This document shows, one piece after another, positions 1 to 10,008 of a stretch of DNA of 64,000 nucleotides. Both the position numbers and the translations under genes were made by a program. The notes under the pieces are model-generated. The model was not told where the DNA came from. It made no database searches and saw nothing but the letters and a program-made list of their open reading frames with translations. Numbering within the stretch: position 1 is the stretch's first letter; every line of letters starts with the position of its first letter. Origin of the DNA: Orobanche coerulescens. Lineage: Eukaryota > Streptophyta > Magnoliopsida > Lamiales > Orobanchaceae. The stretch spans positions 124,001 to 188,000 of the forward strand of contig JAWKAU010000039.1 in the NCBI GenBank assembly GCA_033398695.1, given 5' to 3'.

Positions 1-485
1 TGACCGCTCAGAGTCGACAGAAATCATATGCAGATAACCGTCGTCGACCATTAGAGTTCGAGGCTGGTGACCATGTGTTGGTCAAGGTATCCCCGAGTCG
101 TGGTATCTTCCGTTTTGGGAAGAGGGGAAAGTTGAGTCCGAGATTCATTGGACCGTTTGAGATTTTGGATCGAGTGGGCGAGTTAGCTTATCGATTGGCT
201 TTACCTCCGGCGTTGAGCCGAATTCATAATGTGTTTCATGTCTCTCAGTTGCGGAAGTATGTTGCCGACCCGAGTCACATACTTCAGTTCGATGAAATCG
301 AGATCGCGGACGATCATTCATATGAGGAGCGTCCTATACGAGTTTTAGAGCGGTGAATCAAGCAGTTGAGGAATAAGACGATTCCTTTGGTTAAAATTCA
401 GTGGTCTAGACACGGAGTCGAAGAGGCTACTTGGGAAACCGAGGATAGTATGCGGGAGAGTTATCCCGAATTGTTTGACCCTTAG
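1..485 (+). pseudogene. Chromovirus (Ty3/gypsy) integrase C-terminus with chromodomain, element A
   Basis: This is the 3' end of a gypsy pol gene entering from the left edge. The readable protein has the integrase C-terminal GPF/Y-like core (KLSPRFIGPFEIL), then a conserved HNVFHVSQLRKYV block, and ends with a chromodomain-like segment (VKIQWSRHGVEEATWE) that in chromoviruses steers integration towards marked chromatin. The same protein is encoded by element J at the other end of the window. An in-frame TGA at 354-356 falls where J has arginine, between the integrase tail and the chromodomain, so this copy cannot make the full protein. The reading frame otherwise stays open to TAG at 483-485. 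A hairpin, a polypurine tract and the 3' LTR follow at once, which is the normal gypsy order. Family assignment is firm; the exact chromovirus clade (Tekay/Del-like) is an inference. Confidence 0.9.
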
Positions 486-519
486 TTTCGGGGACGAAAC
501 TCTTTTAAGGGGGGGTGTA
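484..519 (+). promoter_or_regulatory. Stop-codon hairpin and polypurine tract of element A
   Basis: The inverted repeat AGTTTCG-GGGA-CGAAACT at 484-501 begins inside the pol stop codon. It is followed by the purine run TTAAGGGGGGG, the expected primer site for plus-strand DNA synthesis. The LTR starts at 520. The same hairpin-plus-tract occurs in elements C (22058-22094) and J (63254-63290). Confidence 0.8.
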
Positions 520-734
520 TGTAATACCCGGTTGTAATTCAGTATTTATCATTCAGTCATTATCACTCAGTAATTTCACTCATTATTGATCATTTGTCAC
601 TCATATTCAGTCATGGTATTCATCATTCAGAGTAATTGTATCGTGTATCAATCGTCATTCATCACTAATCTGATTGGAGTTTCGTGCCGCGTTTATCATC
701 ATTGTCATTTTCGTTGCGAGCTGTGCGTGAGGAG

Positions 735-1302
735 TAGCGCACGCTACATACTCCTTTTAGCGTACGCTAATTGGGTATAGGTAGCGCACGCTACCACTCA
801 GCTTTAGCGCACGCTAAGGTTGTCCTGGCCGCGATCCGGAAAGGTACTTGGGTGCAGGTGAGATTATTTGTAGTGCACGCTACGAGTGGTAAGTAGCACG
901 CGCTAACGGGTTGTAGTAGCGCACGCTATATGTGTGGAGTAGCGCGCGCTAGGGACGGATCAGGTTGAGTCCAGTGGCTACTGGACTGCACTGGATTAAT
1001 TCACAGCGCACGCTATGTGTTGTTGTTAGCGTATGCAACCGATATATTAGCGCACGCTAAACAATGGTTGTAGCGCACGCTATCGGGTCCGATCGAGGTC
1101 GAGGCAGTTTCTGGACTCCAGTGCTGGGCATCTATATTTCGTTAGCGCACGCTAATAATTGGTCTTAGCGCACGCTAGTAGTATGGCCGTAGCGCACACT
1201 ACAAGAAGGTACGTAGCGCGCGCTACCGTGTTCGGACAGTGGGTACTGGACTACCCAAATTACTCGTTAGCGCATGCTACGCACAAGGGCTAGCGCACGC
1301 TA
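735..1302 (+). repeat. TAGCGCACGCTA dyad array in U3 of LTR A (about 18 units)
   Basis: Exact and near copies of the 12-bp dyad TAGCG-CA-CGCTA start at about 735, 758, 782, 805, then 871, 894, 917, 940, then 1005, 1027, 1048, 1070, then 1143, 1166, 1190, 1214, and finally 1268 and 1291. Spacing within blocks is 21-24 bp, mostly 23. The roughly 11-bp spacers are unrelated in sequence, so this is not a simple tandem repeat. Blocks are separated by segments holding a second inverted repeat (968-987). Confidence 0.95.
968..987 (+). repeat. Companion inverted repeat AGTCCAGT-GGCT-ACTGGACT
   Basis: Perfect 8-bp arms with a 4-bp loop sit between blocks of the dyad array. Partial or diverged versions occur in the arrays of L2 (about 7610), both LTRs of C (about 21235 and 33045), the solo LTR in C (about 23410), H (about 36975) and J (about 62603). 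Confidence 0.8.
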
Positions 1303-1314
1303 ACCTGGACTGAC

Positions 1315-1322
1315 TATAAATT
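1315..1322 (+). promoter_or_regulatory. TATA box of LTR A
   Basis: TATAAATT lies 12 bp after the last dyad unit and upstream of the presumed R region. Its placement in the LTR fits the core promoter of the element. Confidence 0.7.
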
Positions 1323-3406
1323 GGACAGTTTAGTCAGAGTTCGTCATTTATTCATCTCATTTCATTCCTTCGGTAATTTTGGGCGATTTCGAGCGATTCG
1401 GAGAGGATTCTTCGAGGTGTATTCATCAATCATCATCTTCAAGCTCATCTTTCGGGTTAATCATCATTTCATCATCTTCATCACATCGAATCAAAGGTAT
1501 TAATCTCTTGGATCTAGAATTTCGGATTTTTGGGTTTTTCCTTCCGATTTCTTCGTGTAAGCTTGGATTATCATTGGAATATGTTAGATATAGATTATCT
1601 ACCTTGGATAAGTATATTCTTATGGATTTAATGGTTATTTTCAGAATTATTTCAAGAACCCTTGGGGTTGACTTCAGTTATTTTGGGGATTTCCGATTGT
1701 CGTTATTATAAACTTGAATTGTGGATTTCCATGAGATTATTGATGTCATTAATAATGTTGTGCTGGTTTGAATCAATCATTTTGGAGTTGGTTCGATAAT
1801 TTGGGTTTGGTTTTAACCAACGGGTATCTCAACGTTTTCGTTAGAGTACATCTACGAGTTCGGATATTGTTGTATCGACGTTTGGGTCGGTTATGATCGT
1901 ATTTGATTCGTGTATTGATCGGTTGTTGGTAATTGTTGTTGTTCAAGGTTGTTCGAGCGACCGAATTTTCAATAGGACGTTGTTCGTGGAAGGACATTGT
2001 CATCGGTATTGAGTAAGTTAATTCTTACTCGGTTAAAAGGATATTCATTCCTTTTGATGTTGTTCATTCATAATCGTAACTCATTCATCATTGTATTAAC
2101 CGTACCAAAACTTGTCATTGTCAATTAATCACTTGATCATAAGGAGCAGCGGTTCCAATCATTTCATTAAGTTGTCATTCATTCCACCATCATTTAATCT
2201 TGGTGAGTCATTATTCATTTTCGTTGTCACTTTTGTCATATTGTGGCATTAGGGTCATCTTGGCGTGCGGTTGGTATGTGTAGGATTTTCATGTCGGGCA
2301 CATTATAGTCGTGTGTTGGTTGGTGGCCTCACATTGGGTGTGCACACGAGTTGATGGCTTCGTGAGACTGATTAGGTACAAGACCACACGTGTATTCGGT
2401 CGATGCTCGTTGGTGGCTTGTGCACGGACACATTTCCATCCCGGACGTAGTGTGGCGCCATTCCTTTGAGCCGTACTGATAGTCGATTCATATAGCATGT
2501 TTGATTGCGTATGTTTCGACAGGATAATTCATAATTTCAGATATATCATGATTGTGTATTTTCAACCCTTGAGGATTGTTGTTACGTATGGCCCGACCCG
2601 TTGGGGATCTTGCTGTGTCATGGCAAGGCTAAGGCACGGGAGAGCACGGTGGCGGCGAGAGTCAGTGATACTAGTAGGGGGCCAGTCTATTCGATCACTT
2701 ATGTTTTCTTCATTTATTCCATTGCAGACATTCCGTTTGAATATTCATTTCACTCGGTGTTGTATATTTTATCTCCATATAAAATATACTTGTATTGATA
2801 TCATCACAGGTATGTTGTATGAAACTCCTCATCAGAGTAATTAATTGTGTAATGTGGTTCGGTACTACATTTACCTGTGTAATTCATTCATTTTCATTCG
2901 CCTGGTGGGTCCCAGTCGGGGGTCCACGGCACTGTAATATCCGCCTAGTTTGGGGTGTTACAAATGAATACTATGCAAAACAGAAATAACTGACTACAAC
3001 TCGACTAAAACTCGACCGTTTCTTCAGAGAGAAAAACAGTGTCGTAACATCGGTATCACACAAATAGAAGCACGAAAAATTCACGAATAAAGAAAAACTA
3101 AGACAAGCAAGGCTATCTAAAAAAAAAAAAATTTTACGCAAAGTAGACCAAAATCTAAAAAGCGAACAACGAAAAGCAAATAAAAGCAAACACGAAAGCA
3201 AAACACTACTACGACCTAAAAAATAGAAACTAGCAAACACACCAAACGAAAATGAACATAAAAATCTAAAAACTAAGCAACAAAAGCCAAAACCACGCAA
3301 CACCAATATGATAAGCACAAATAAAAACAACGGGCACCAACACAAGCAAATAATGATACAAGGCATACAAGGTACTCACACGTAAAGAAATTAACAAAGC
3401 CGCACT

Positions 3407-3422
3407 CCCCCCCCCCAAACTT
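3407..3422 (-). promoter_or_regulatory. Internal polypurine-like tract of element I
   Basis: On the minus strand AAGTTT is followed by a run of ten G. Element B has the same AAGTTTGGGGG both internally (27891-27901) and next to its 3' LTR (29160-29170). By position, downstream of the extra ORF but with no LTR following, this is probably the internal copy; the terminal one was lost with the 3' end. Confidence 0.6.
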
Positions 3423-3490
3423 ATTTCGCATCCCAAAGGAGGAATAAGTTTGAAAAGAGAAAGGAGTGGCTTTGTTAACGGAGTACCTGA

Positions 3491-4168
3491 TCACTGTGGC
3501 GGAAATGGCGGGTTTGTCGGCGAGCTCGGATCATAGCGGGCATGTGAATCGGGGAAAGGAGCAAAGTGGTACATCTCGTGTAGCATTCGATTGTAGTGAT
3601 CCTCCTGGGCCCACCTATCTTCCTGCCTCTTCCTCTCTTGCTCCCTCCAAGCAATCTCCTCTTGTCGCCACACTCTGTCCTCTTCGGCTCGTTTCTCCAC
3701 GAGCTCGTATAATTCATTGACCCGAGTGGCAACAACACCCACCCGAGTCTCAACCTCCCCCAGCCGAGTTCCCAAAGAACCAAACTCGGTTGTCAAAGAA
3801 CGCATACTCGCCAAATGATAATTGTCTTGCGCCTGCATACTCTCTTCGTGCATCTCTCTCTCTCTCTCAAAAAATCTCGACTCAAAAGCCTCAAAATCCG
3901 GAGCTCTCATCTGAAAACTACTACCTCCACCGGTGGGAATCTCGTCACGGCTACCCCCCTCGGGTATATCATCCAGCTCCTCCTCGGCTCCCTCCAAGAA
4001 CGGCTCATCAATGGTCACCTCCCGGCGTTGCCTCTTACGAGACGCATCCAACGGTCGGATAAGTGCCAAATGAGCCCTATAATGTCCAATAAACATCAAA
4101 ATCATAGACCCGATACCATATACTACGATCAACAAATCACACAACCTCCCCAAACTTCGACTCCCCAT
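3491..4168 (-). CDS. ORF3 of element I: 225-residue coiled-coil protein in the env-like position
   Basis: This open frame lies between pol and the 3' end of element I, where Athila elements carry an env-like ORF. I do not recognise its sequence as any known envelope protein. It opens with a short hydrophobic stretch after MGSRSLGRLCDLL (residues about 9-30), then a basic patch (SRKRQRR), an acidic stretch (about 50-75), and a long heptad-rich charged region (about 95-200) typical of a coiled coil; it ends proline-rich. The frame is intact over 225 residues while gag-pol of the same element is broken, which is unusual for a dead copy. A splice-donor-like AAG|GTACTT occurs upstream at about 4612-4620, so the real 5' end could be spliced. 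The function is unknown; a structural role is only a guess. Confidence 0.5.
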   Translation of the reverse strand: MGSRSLGRLCDLLIVVYGIGSMILMFIGHYRAHLALIRPLDASRKRQRREVTIDEPFLEGAEEELDDIPEGGSRDEIPTGGGSSFQMRAPDFEAFESRFFEREREMHEESMQAQDNYHLASMRSLTTEFGSLGTRLGEVETRVGVVATRVNELYELVEKRAEEDRVWRQEEIAWREQERKRQEDRWAQEDHYNRMLHEMYHFAPFPDSHARYDPSSPTNPPFPPQ

Positions 4169-4668
4169 TTCATATTCAAAGGATCAAAATCACAACCCAC
4201 AATAACAAAACCACACACTACGATCATATTAGGACAAATTCTCTCCAATCAAATCTAATTCATCAACAATTCAACTCATATCAATCCCGATTAACAATTC
4301 ATTCAACAAATTTACCCAATTTCAACAAATTGAAATTAGGGTTCTTCCAATTGGGGGTTTTTTCAAAATTCGTTCAATTTCATCAAATAATCCCCAATTC
4401 GAAGTACCCATGAACAATCAAGCATAGATAACATGTTTCCATCAAGATTCTATCAACAATCGGGCATAAAATTCATAGAACATCAAAGTCTAACAAAAGC
4501 CCCAAAAAGTGGATCCCCAATTCGATTTTCATCAAAACTCCAAAAAGAATCCGTCAAAGTGCTTCAAAACATGTATAGAATTGAAAAACAAGAGGATTAA
4601 GTGTCGAAATTAAGTACCTTGATCGAGTTTTTAAGGAAGAACAATAGAAAGAAATCGCCCCTTGTTCT
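4169..4668 (-). other. AT-rich leader before ORF3
   Basis: About 500 bp without coding signal. It is AT-rich and contains a possible splice donor near 4615 on the minus strand. In context it reads as the 5' leader or intron of an ORF3 transcript starting in the module at 4669-5050. Confidence 0.35.
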
Positions 4669-5050
4669 TATCGGCCGATATGTGTGTGTGTGTGTGAAAA
4701 ACGGGTGGTGAAGGTGTTTAAAAGGAGTTATTAATCAACCGGGTCGAAGCGGATACTGGGCCGGGTATGTCCTATCGGGCAGCTGTCGGCGATAAATGGG
4801 CCGATAGGAACTACTGAAACTTACGTACCTTACTATCGGGCGGGATATCGGTCGATGTGGTCTGCCTATCGACCACTGCTTGTAACATTAAAAATTTTTT
4901 TAATTTTCCTCAGCCTATAGGTCGGGCCTATCGGCCGATAGGCTCGACCGATAGGTTCGTCTATCTCAAAAAAATTTCCAACTTTTTCTATTTCGCATAC
5001 TTGGTCCCGTTTTTGCTTGGATATGGCGATTAAAGACCTGCAAGTATCCA
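4669..5050 (-). promoter_or_regulatory. Internal U3-like module with TATCGGCCGATA palindromes
   Basis: The perfect 12-bp palindrome TATCGGCCGATA occurs at 4669-4680 and 4929-4940, the latter inside the 16-bp palindrome CCTATCGGCCGATAGG. Half-sites (CCTATCGG, CCGATAGG and variants) occur near 4772, 4798, 4834 and 4866. The flank at 4940-5050 is a diverged relative of the U3 of the element's own LTR (15225-15345): both carry a TTGCAGG start, similar purine-rich stretches and a GACGAACCTATCGG run. A (TG)n tract sits at 4681-4696. It lies between pol and ORF3, so an internal promoter derived from the LTR is a reasonable inference. Confidence 0.55.
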
Positions 5051-5172
5051 AAACTCGGCGTGCATGGATTAGAACTTAACAAAACTAACAAAGCTGCTAC
5101 GAAACTAGAAACTACAAAAATCACGCAAACGAAAAATCGAAAACAAACGAATAAAACGAACTAATATACATA

Positions 5173-5210
5173 CGTTGGGTTACCTCCCAACAAGTGCTAC
5201 GTTTAACGTC
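5173..5210 (-). promoter_or_regulatory. Conserved post-pol motif shared with element B
   Basis: On the minus strand GACGTTAAACGTAGCACTTG is followed by TTGGGAGGTAACCC. It lies just after the pol stop codon (5232-5234). Element B has a matching block at 27651-27690 (GACGTAAAATAGAGCGCT, then TGGGAGGCAACTC). The role is unknown; conservation outside coding sequence suggests an RNA signal. Confidence 0.6.
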
Positions 5211-5231
5211 TTTAGCTAGACGATACCTCAT

Positions 5232-7208
5232 TCATTCCGGGTCTTCGAGGTAAGTAACATACTTCTCTTCGTGGTGCAAGGGCTTGAAATAGTGCTTCAT
5301 CCGATGTCCGTTCACAATAAACTTGTTCCCATCTTCTTTCATCACGACACATGATCCGTTTTGATTTACTTGAAAGGCGGTGTATGGACGATCCACTTTG
5401 ACATCAACTTCCCTAAATAGACGGCCGAGAATTGAAAACGAGCACTTCGTCTCCGGACGAAGTCCTTCTTCCGAATGCGATCATCGTGAAACTTTTCGCT
5501 CTTTCCTTGTAAATCCTTGCATTTTCGAAAGCCTCGTTTCTCCACTCGTCGATTTCAGACTTCTCTCTTCTCGATCCACTAGCCTCAAGAAATTCAAATT
5601 AATCCGTTTAGTGGCCCAATACGCTTTAACTTCCCACCTCCAGTAAATGACAGGATTTCCCAAAGACGAGCTGGTATGGAGACATTCCAATTGGAGTCTT
5701 ATACGCGGTCCGATAAGCCCAAAGTGCATCATCTAGATATTTAGCTTGATCCTTCTTGTTCGTGACCGTCTTCTCTAAAATTTGTTTGATCTCCCGATTG
5801 GCGAGCTCGGCTTGTCCATTAGCTTGTGGATGATAGGCGGACGTAATCTTATGTTTAACTCCATATTTTGCAAGAAGGGTTCCTAACCACCTATTATTAA
5901 AGTGGCTCCCCCCGTCACTCAACAAAGCTCGTGGAGTCCCGAAACGAGTCAAAATGTTCTTATTAAGGAATTTAATCACCACTTTCGAATCGTTCGTAAT
6001 CGTTGGCATCGCCTCAACCCATCTCGACACGTAGTCGACCGCAAGTAAAATATACGAATAGCCTCGTGATTTTTCAAACGGACCCATAAAATCGATACCC
6101 CATACGTCAAACAACTCTACTTCCATAATAGCGTGCTGCGGCATCTCGTCTCTTTTTGCTATGTTCCCCAATCGTTGGCATCTATCGCAATGTTTCACAA
6201 AATCTTGGCAATCATTATGAATAGAAGGCCAATAGAAGCCACATTGGTACACCTTCATGGCCGTTCGATTCGCTGCAAAATGACCCCCACTCGGTGCACT
6301 ATGGCATTCTTCAATTATCCTTTGCCATTCGCTTTGTCGAACACACATGCGAATAATCCCGTCCGCGCACCTCCGATAAAGAATAGGGTCTTCCCAATAG
6401 TAGAATTTAACGTCATGGAAGAATTTCTTTCTTTGATGAGAAGAAAGACCCGTTGGAACATGCTTGATAGCAAGGAAATTAACATAGTCCGCGTACCATG
6501 GTGTATCGTCGGCCAAGGCTAGGATATGCTCGTCCGGAAAGTTCTCCTTTATTTCGACCCTCAAATCTTCTCCCTCAACCGGCTTCTCGAGACGGGAAAG
6601 GTGATCGGCAACAACATTCTCGCACCCCTTCCTATCCCGGATCTCCATGTCGAACTCTTGTAGAAGGAGTATCCATCTCACTAATCTCGGCTTGAATCCT
6701 TCTTGGCAAATAGATAGCGAATCGGCTGCGTGATCGGTATGAACAATAGTGTGAGTGCCCACTAGGTAAGGTCGAATTTGTCGAATGCATAGACCACAAT
6801 GAGCGACTCTTTTTCCGTCGTGGTGTAGTTCATTTGGGCCGAATCCATCGTCTTACTCGCATAATAAATTCCCCGGAAAAGCTTATCCCGTTTTTGACCC
6901 AAAACGGCCCCAACGGCCCAATCGCTCGCGTCGCACATCAACTCGAATGGTGCACCCCAATCCGGAGTGATCAAGACCGGTGTCGAAATTAAGGCTTGTT
7001 TCAATGTCTCAAACGCCCTCAAGCAATCATCATCAAACTCAAATTTCGCGTCTTTCTCGAGCAAGGAACATAACGGCTTCGTGATTTTTGAGAAATCCTT
7101 AATGAACCGTCTATAGAACCCCGCATGGCCTAGGAAGCTTCGTACTGATTTAACATTGGTTGGAGGCGGTAATTTCTCGATAGCAACCACCTTCGCTCGA
7201 TCAACCTC
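5232..7208 (-). pseudogene. RNase H and integrase part of element I pol
   Basis: Continuing from the RT across the L2 insertion, the protein runs through the RT thumb/connection (FLGHAGFYRRFIKDFSK), RNase H (LMCDASDWAVGAVLGQ; VHTDHA), the integrase zinc finger ([10 protein letters not shown]... CDRC), and the integrase core with catalytic Asp in [11 protein letters not shown], Asp in LLSDGGSHF, and Glu in [10 protein letters not shown]. The C-terminal region ends at TGA 5232-5234. The frame shifts near 6765 (inside RNase H) and again near 5640 (after the integrase core), so the protein is not producible from this copy. The catalytic residues are still present in the separate pieces. The length is normal for an Athila/Tat pol. 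Confidence 0.9.
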
Positions 7209-7213
7209 CAATC
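7209..7213. repeat. Target-site duplication CAATC, left copy, of solo LTR L2
   Basis: CAATC here is repeated at 10461-10465. Removing L2 and one copy rejoins the RT reading frame of element I exactly. Confidence 0.95.
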
Positions 7214-7364
7214 TGTAATACCCGAGACTTCTGTTATGTAATTGGAACTTGTGATATTGTAATGATTGTACTTGATTTGAGTATTATTTTCCGTATTTCA
7301 TAATCCGATGTTGTCGAGCGTTTAATTCCGTGATTGTGAATTAAAGATTGTAAATCTGCGCATG

Positions 7365-7661
7365 TAGCGCACGCTATCAGCTATGTTTAGCGTGCGCTAA
7401 CGTGGGTTCATAGCGCAGGCTACTGAGTGTCCTTAGCGCACGCTATGCGCGGTCAAATTGATTGAGACGTGCGGTAGGTGAGAGCTGGCCGGGGGACCCC
7501 TGTCGGATGGTGTCGGGATGTACCTGGACGTCTTTCGGGGAAAAGCCGAGTCAACGCCTTAGCGCACGCTACAGGTATATGCGTAGCGCACGCTAAGTGC
7601 CGAGTACAGTTTAGTCCAGTGAGCCGTTAGCGCACGCTACGAAAGGGTCTAGCGCGCGCTA
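7365..7661 (+). repeat. Dyad array upstream of TATA in L2 (8 units)
   Basis: Units start near 7365, 7388, 7411, 7434, then 7560, 7584, then 7628 and 7650, spaced 22-24 bp within blocks. One unit has TG instead of CA at the centre. Spacers are unrelated. Confidence 0.93.
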
Positions 7662-7673
7662 ATAGCCATTTAT

Positions 7674-7680
7674 TATAAAT
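7674..7680 (+). promoter_or_regulatory. TATA box of L2
   Basis: TATAAAT, 12 bp after the last dyad unit. Confidence 0.7.
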
Positions 7681-8345
7681 AGAATGACATCCTATTCGTG
7701 ATTTCAGTTCTCTCTACTCCCATTACGAGTTCCTACACTTAGAACATGTCTTCCTTCATCCTAAACATCTCATATCAACATCCTGATTCGTGATTGAAGA
7801 TCGTTTATCATTGGAGATTGTTGTTCAAGCTTTCGGTGTCGGATTGCTTCATTTTCCTCCGTGTTCTTCACTACTTGAGGTAGGTGATTCTTCACTAATG
7901 TTAGTAATGTTCTTAAGGACGTCTGATCATGCTTAGATAGCCAGTTATTTCGTTTATGATCGGTCATCACATGATAGAAGGATACTTTGACATATCGGCA
8001 CTATTTATCTTATGAACCTTTGAACCGTCTTAGTAGATTGGACTCCTAAGCGTTTTCAAATCAATTTATGATCAGTAATCGGATATTACACAGTTGCTAC
8101 GTTGTACACGTTGGAATCATGTGTTTTGGGACTTGGAATAATCGGAACTTAGAATACTTCCTGAAGATCTTAGAAAAGATATGATATTGAGATGACTATC
8201 CGTATATTTGTATTTCACGATCACAAATCTTCCACAAACCTTATTAGCATGATTTGCCCGAAGATAACTTGTATTATCACGGTAGAATTCATGAGTTCTT
8301 CACCATTCAACCGATTTCGGTTTGTAGTATTACGCCATGCAATAT

Positions 8346-8529
8346 TAGCGCACGCTAACACATGTGCGTTAACGTGCGCTATCGGGTCGATTAACGCCCG
8401 GCGTACGTAGCGTACGTTATGAGACGGCCAGTCGATTGCGGACCGTGGCTAGCGACGCTAGTCTTACACGATAGCGTACGCTAACAAGTTCGCTTAGCGC
8501 CGTTACGTGAAATACGTAGCGTCACGCTA
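8346..8529 (+). repeat. Second, degenerate dyad cluster downstream of TATA in L2
   Basis: About eight worn units start near 8346, 8370, 8392, 8408, 8450, 8472, 8494 and 8517, keeping mostly 22-24 bp spacing. The cluster lies about 670 bp downstream of the TATA box, in the transcribed leader. H has a matching smaller cluster at 37977-38034. Confidence 0.8.
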
Positions 8530-9484
8530 AGCGATTCGAGCATTGTATTTTATGAACTTTTGACCGTGAATCGAATTGTTAAACATTCATGCGACGTGAG
8601 ATAAATCCTATATCATTTCTTTTGTTAAGGTTTGGCCTCGTTACGTGATTGATTGAGGAGGACGACCGTCGAGTGTTCATTTCGTGGAAGTATTGCTATT
8701 ATCTTCAAATCGAGGCAAGTACCTTGATATACGAATTATAATTACGTGAAATCATTGTTCTTTGAAGTATATGAATTATGTCATGAATATACGTATTTAT
8801 ATATATATAGATATGTGTGGATATTTATGTAGTATTAATTGATAGAGTTGAAGGCCTAATGTGCAAAGTCTTGATGAATAACGTGTGAGTTATTGTTTAT
8901 TTTGCGTAGTTGCATCGCGAATAAATTATGTGGATTGATGAACTGATTTGATAATTGTGGCAACGGTTGGTATGTGCTTGGTATTTGTAATAATGTGAAT
9001 ACTTGTTATGAGAGACGTCATATCCGGGTACCTCGAGGGCGGGGCGTGCACTCCGGCTTTGTATGGCCGCAATGAGCGGCTCCATATGATTGGTGAACAC
9101 CGGTGTTACTTAATGCGCGAGCAAGGGGCGGCTCTGTGGGAGTGAACGCCGCGCGGTGACATGTGCAATGGGCGGCCAATATAGTGGAGTGAACGCCGGT
9201 ACAGTGTGTGTAAGGGAGGCGCACGCGTGCTTATTGGTAACGGATATTTGAGTAATAGCTAAGACCCCGTTATCAAATGATTTTGAAATTTAAATCTTTG
9301 CAACTTGCTTTGAATGTTGGTCTTGATGTAGACCACGGATTGTGTTTCGGAGTTCGTTCCAATTTGTTTTAAATGTTGGTATCGGGGTTAATTAACCAAG
9401 GATATTTGACGAGATCTCCGAGGGTTAATTAATCAGGGGTCTTGAGCAGGATTTGTCGAATGAGAGGTTGTGCCTTTGATTGTC

Positions 9485-9720
9485 TTGTGTTGATTATTAC
9501 GTGTATTGGGTCGAGGACCCGTGAGATGTTGAGATTTGATCTCGTGATGATATTATTTGGATTGGGCCGAGAACCCCGTGAGATGTTGTAATGATTCACT
9601 TGTGATCTTGCTTTATCATTTGGGTCGAGGACCCCGAATAACGTTGTGATAGTTTTCTTGCAAATTGTTTTCCACATGTTGGGTCAAGGACCGAGAGCTT
9701 TGAGGTATTTTGAAAGTATT
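9485..9720 (+). repeat. Degenerate direct repeats around GGGTCGAGGACCC in L2
   Basis: GGGTCGAGGACCC and variants (GGGCCGAGAACCCC, GGGTCGAGGACCCC, GGGTCAAGGACC) recur four times at about 55-65 bp intervals, with GTGAGATGTT often following. Each core is itself a short inverted repeat. Confidence 0.7.
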
Positions 9721-10008
9721 TCCATTTGATTTTCAAAACCCTAGATGGCCCGAGTCAATATTAATGTTTTCGAACCTGTCTTATCAAAATACTTTTCCTT
9801 TTATAAAAGGGATTTCTCCGACTCCTTGGGCTCGTTTAAAGTTTCATTGGTGTTATGTTCTCAGACGGAGAATATGACAATATGGTTATCTTTCATCTTG
9901 TGTATGTAATACTATTCCGTCTTCGACCATTTGAATGTGTGGTTTGTGTTAAGGTTTCACGACTATTGAGTTTTGTGTTATTATTATTCGTATATCTTGT
10001 GTGTTGTG

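Larger units (their letters stand above)
520..2962 (+). mobile_element. 3' LTR of chromovirus element A (2.44 kb)
   Basis: The LTR opens with TGTAATACCC just after the polypurine tract and closes with GGGGTGTTACA, so the ends form an imperfect inverted repeat. Within it lie the dyad array (735-1302), a TATA box (1315-1322), a long leader, and a U5 end at 2901-2962 with the CCTGGTGGGTCC...GGTCCACGG signature found in the related LTRs. The block after 2962 belongs to element I, so A inserted into the 3' region of I. The other end and its target-site duplication lie outside the window. Scattered short open frames inside are chance. Confidence 0.88.

Noticed and set aside
735..1302. CRISPR-like array (regular short repeats with unique spacers)
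   Set aside because: Repeats are 12 bp and spacers about 11 bp, far below CRISPR sizes; the sequence lies in the LTR of a plant retrotransposon.
2971..3366. 131-residue hydrophobic frame on the minus strand
   Set aside because: It is a translation of the T-rich 3' untranslated region of element I; apparent membrane segments come from T-rich codons.
3491..4168. Viral envelope gene
   Set aside because: Position fits env-like ORFs of Athila elements, but no signal peptide, clear transmembrane anchor or envelope signature is evident.
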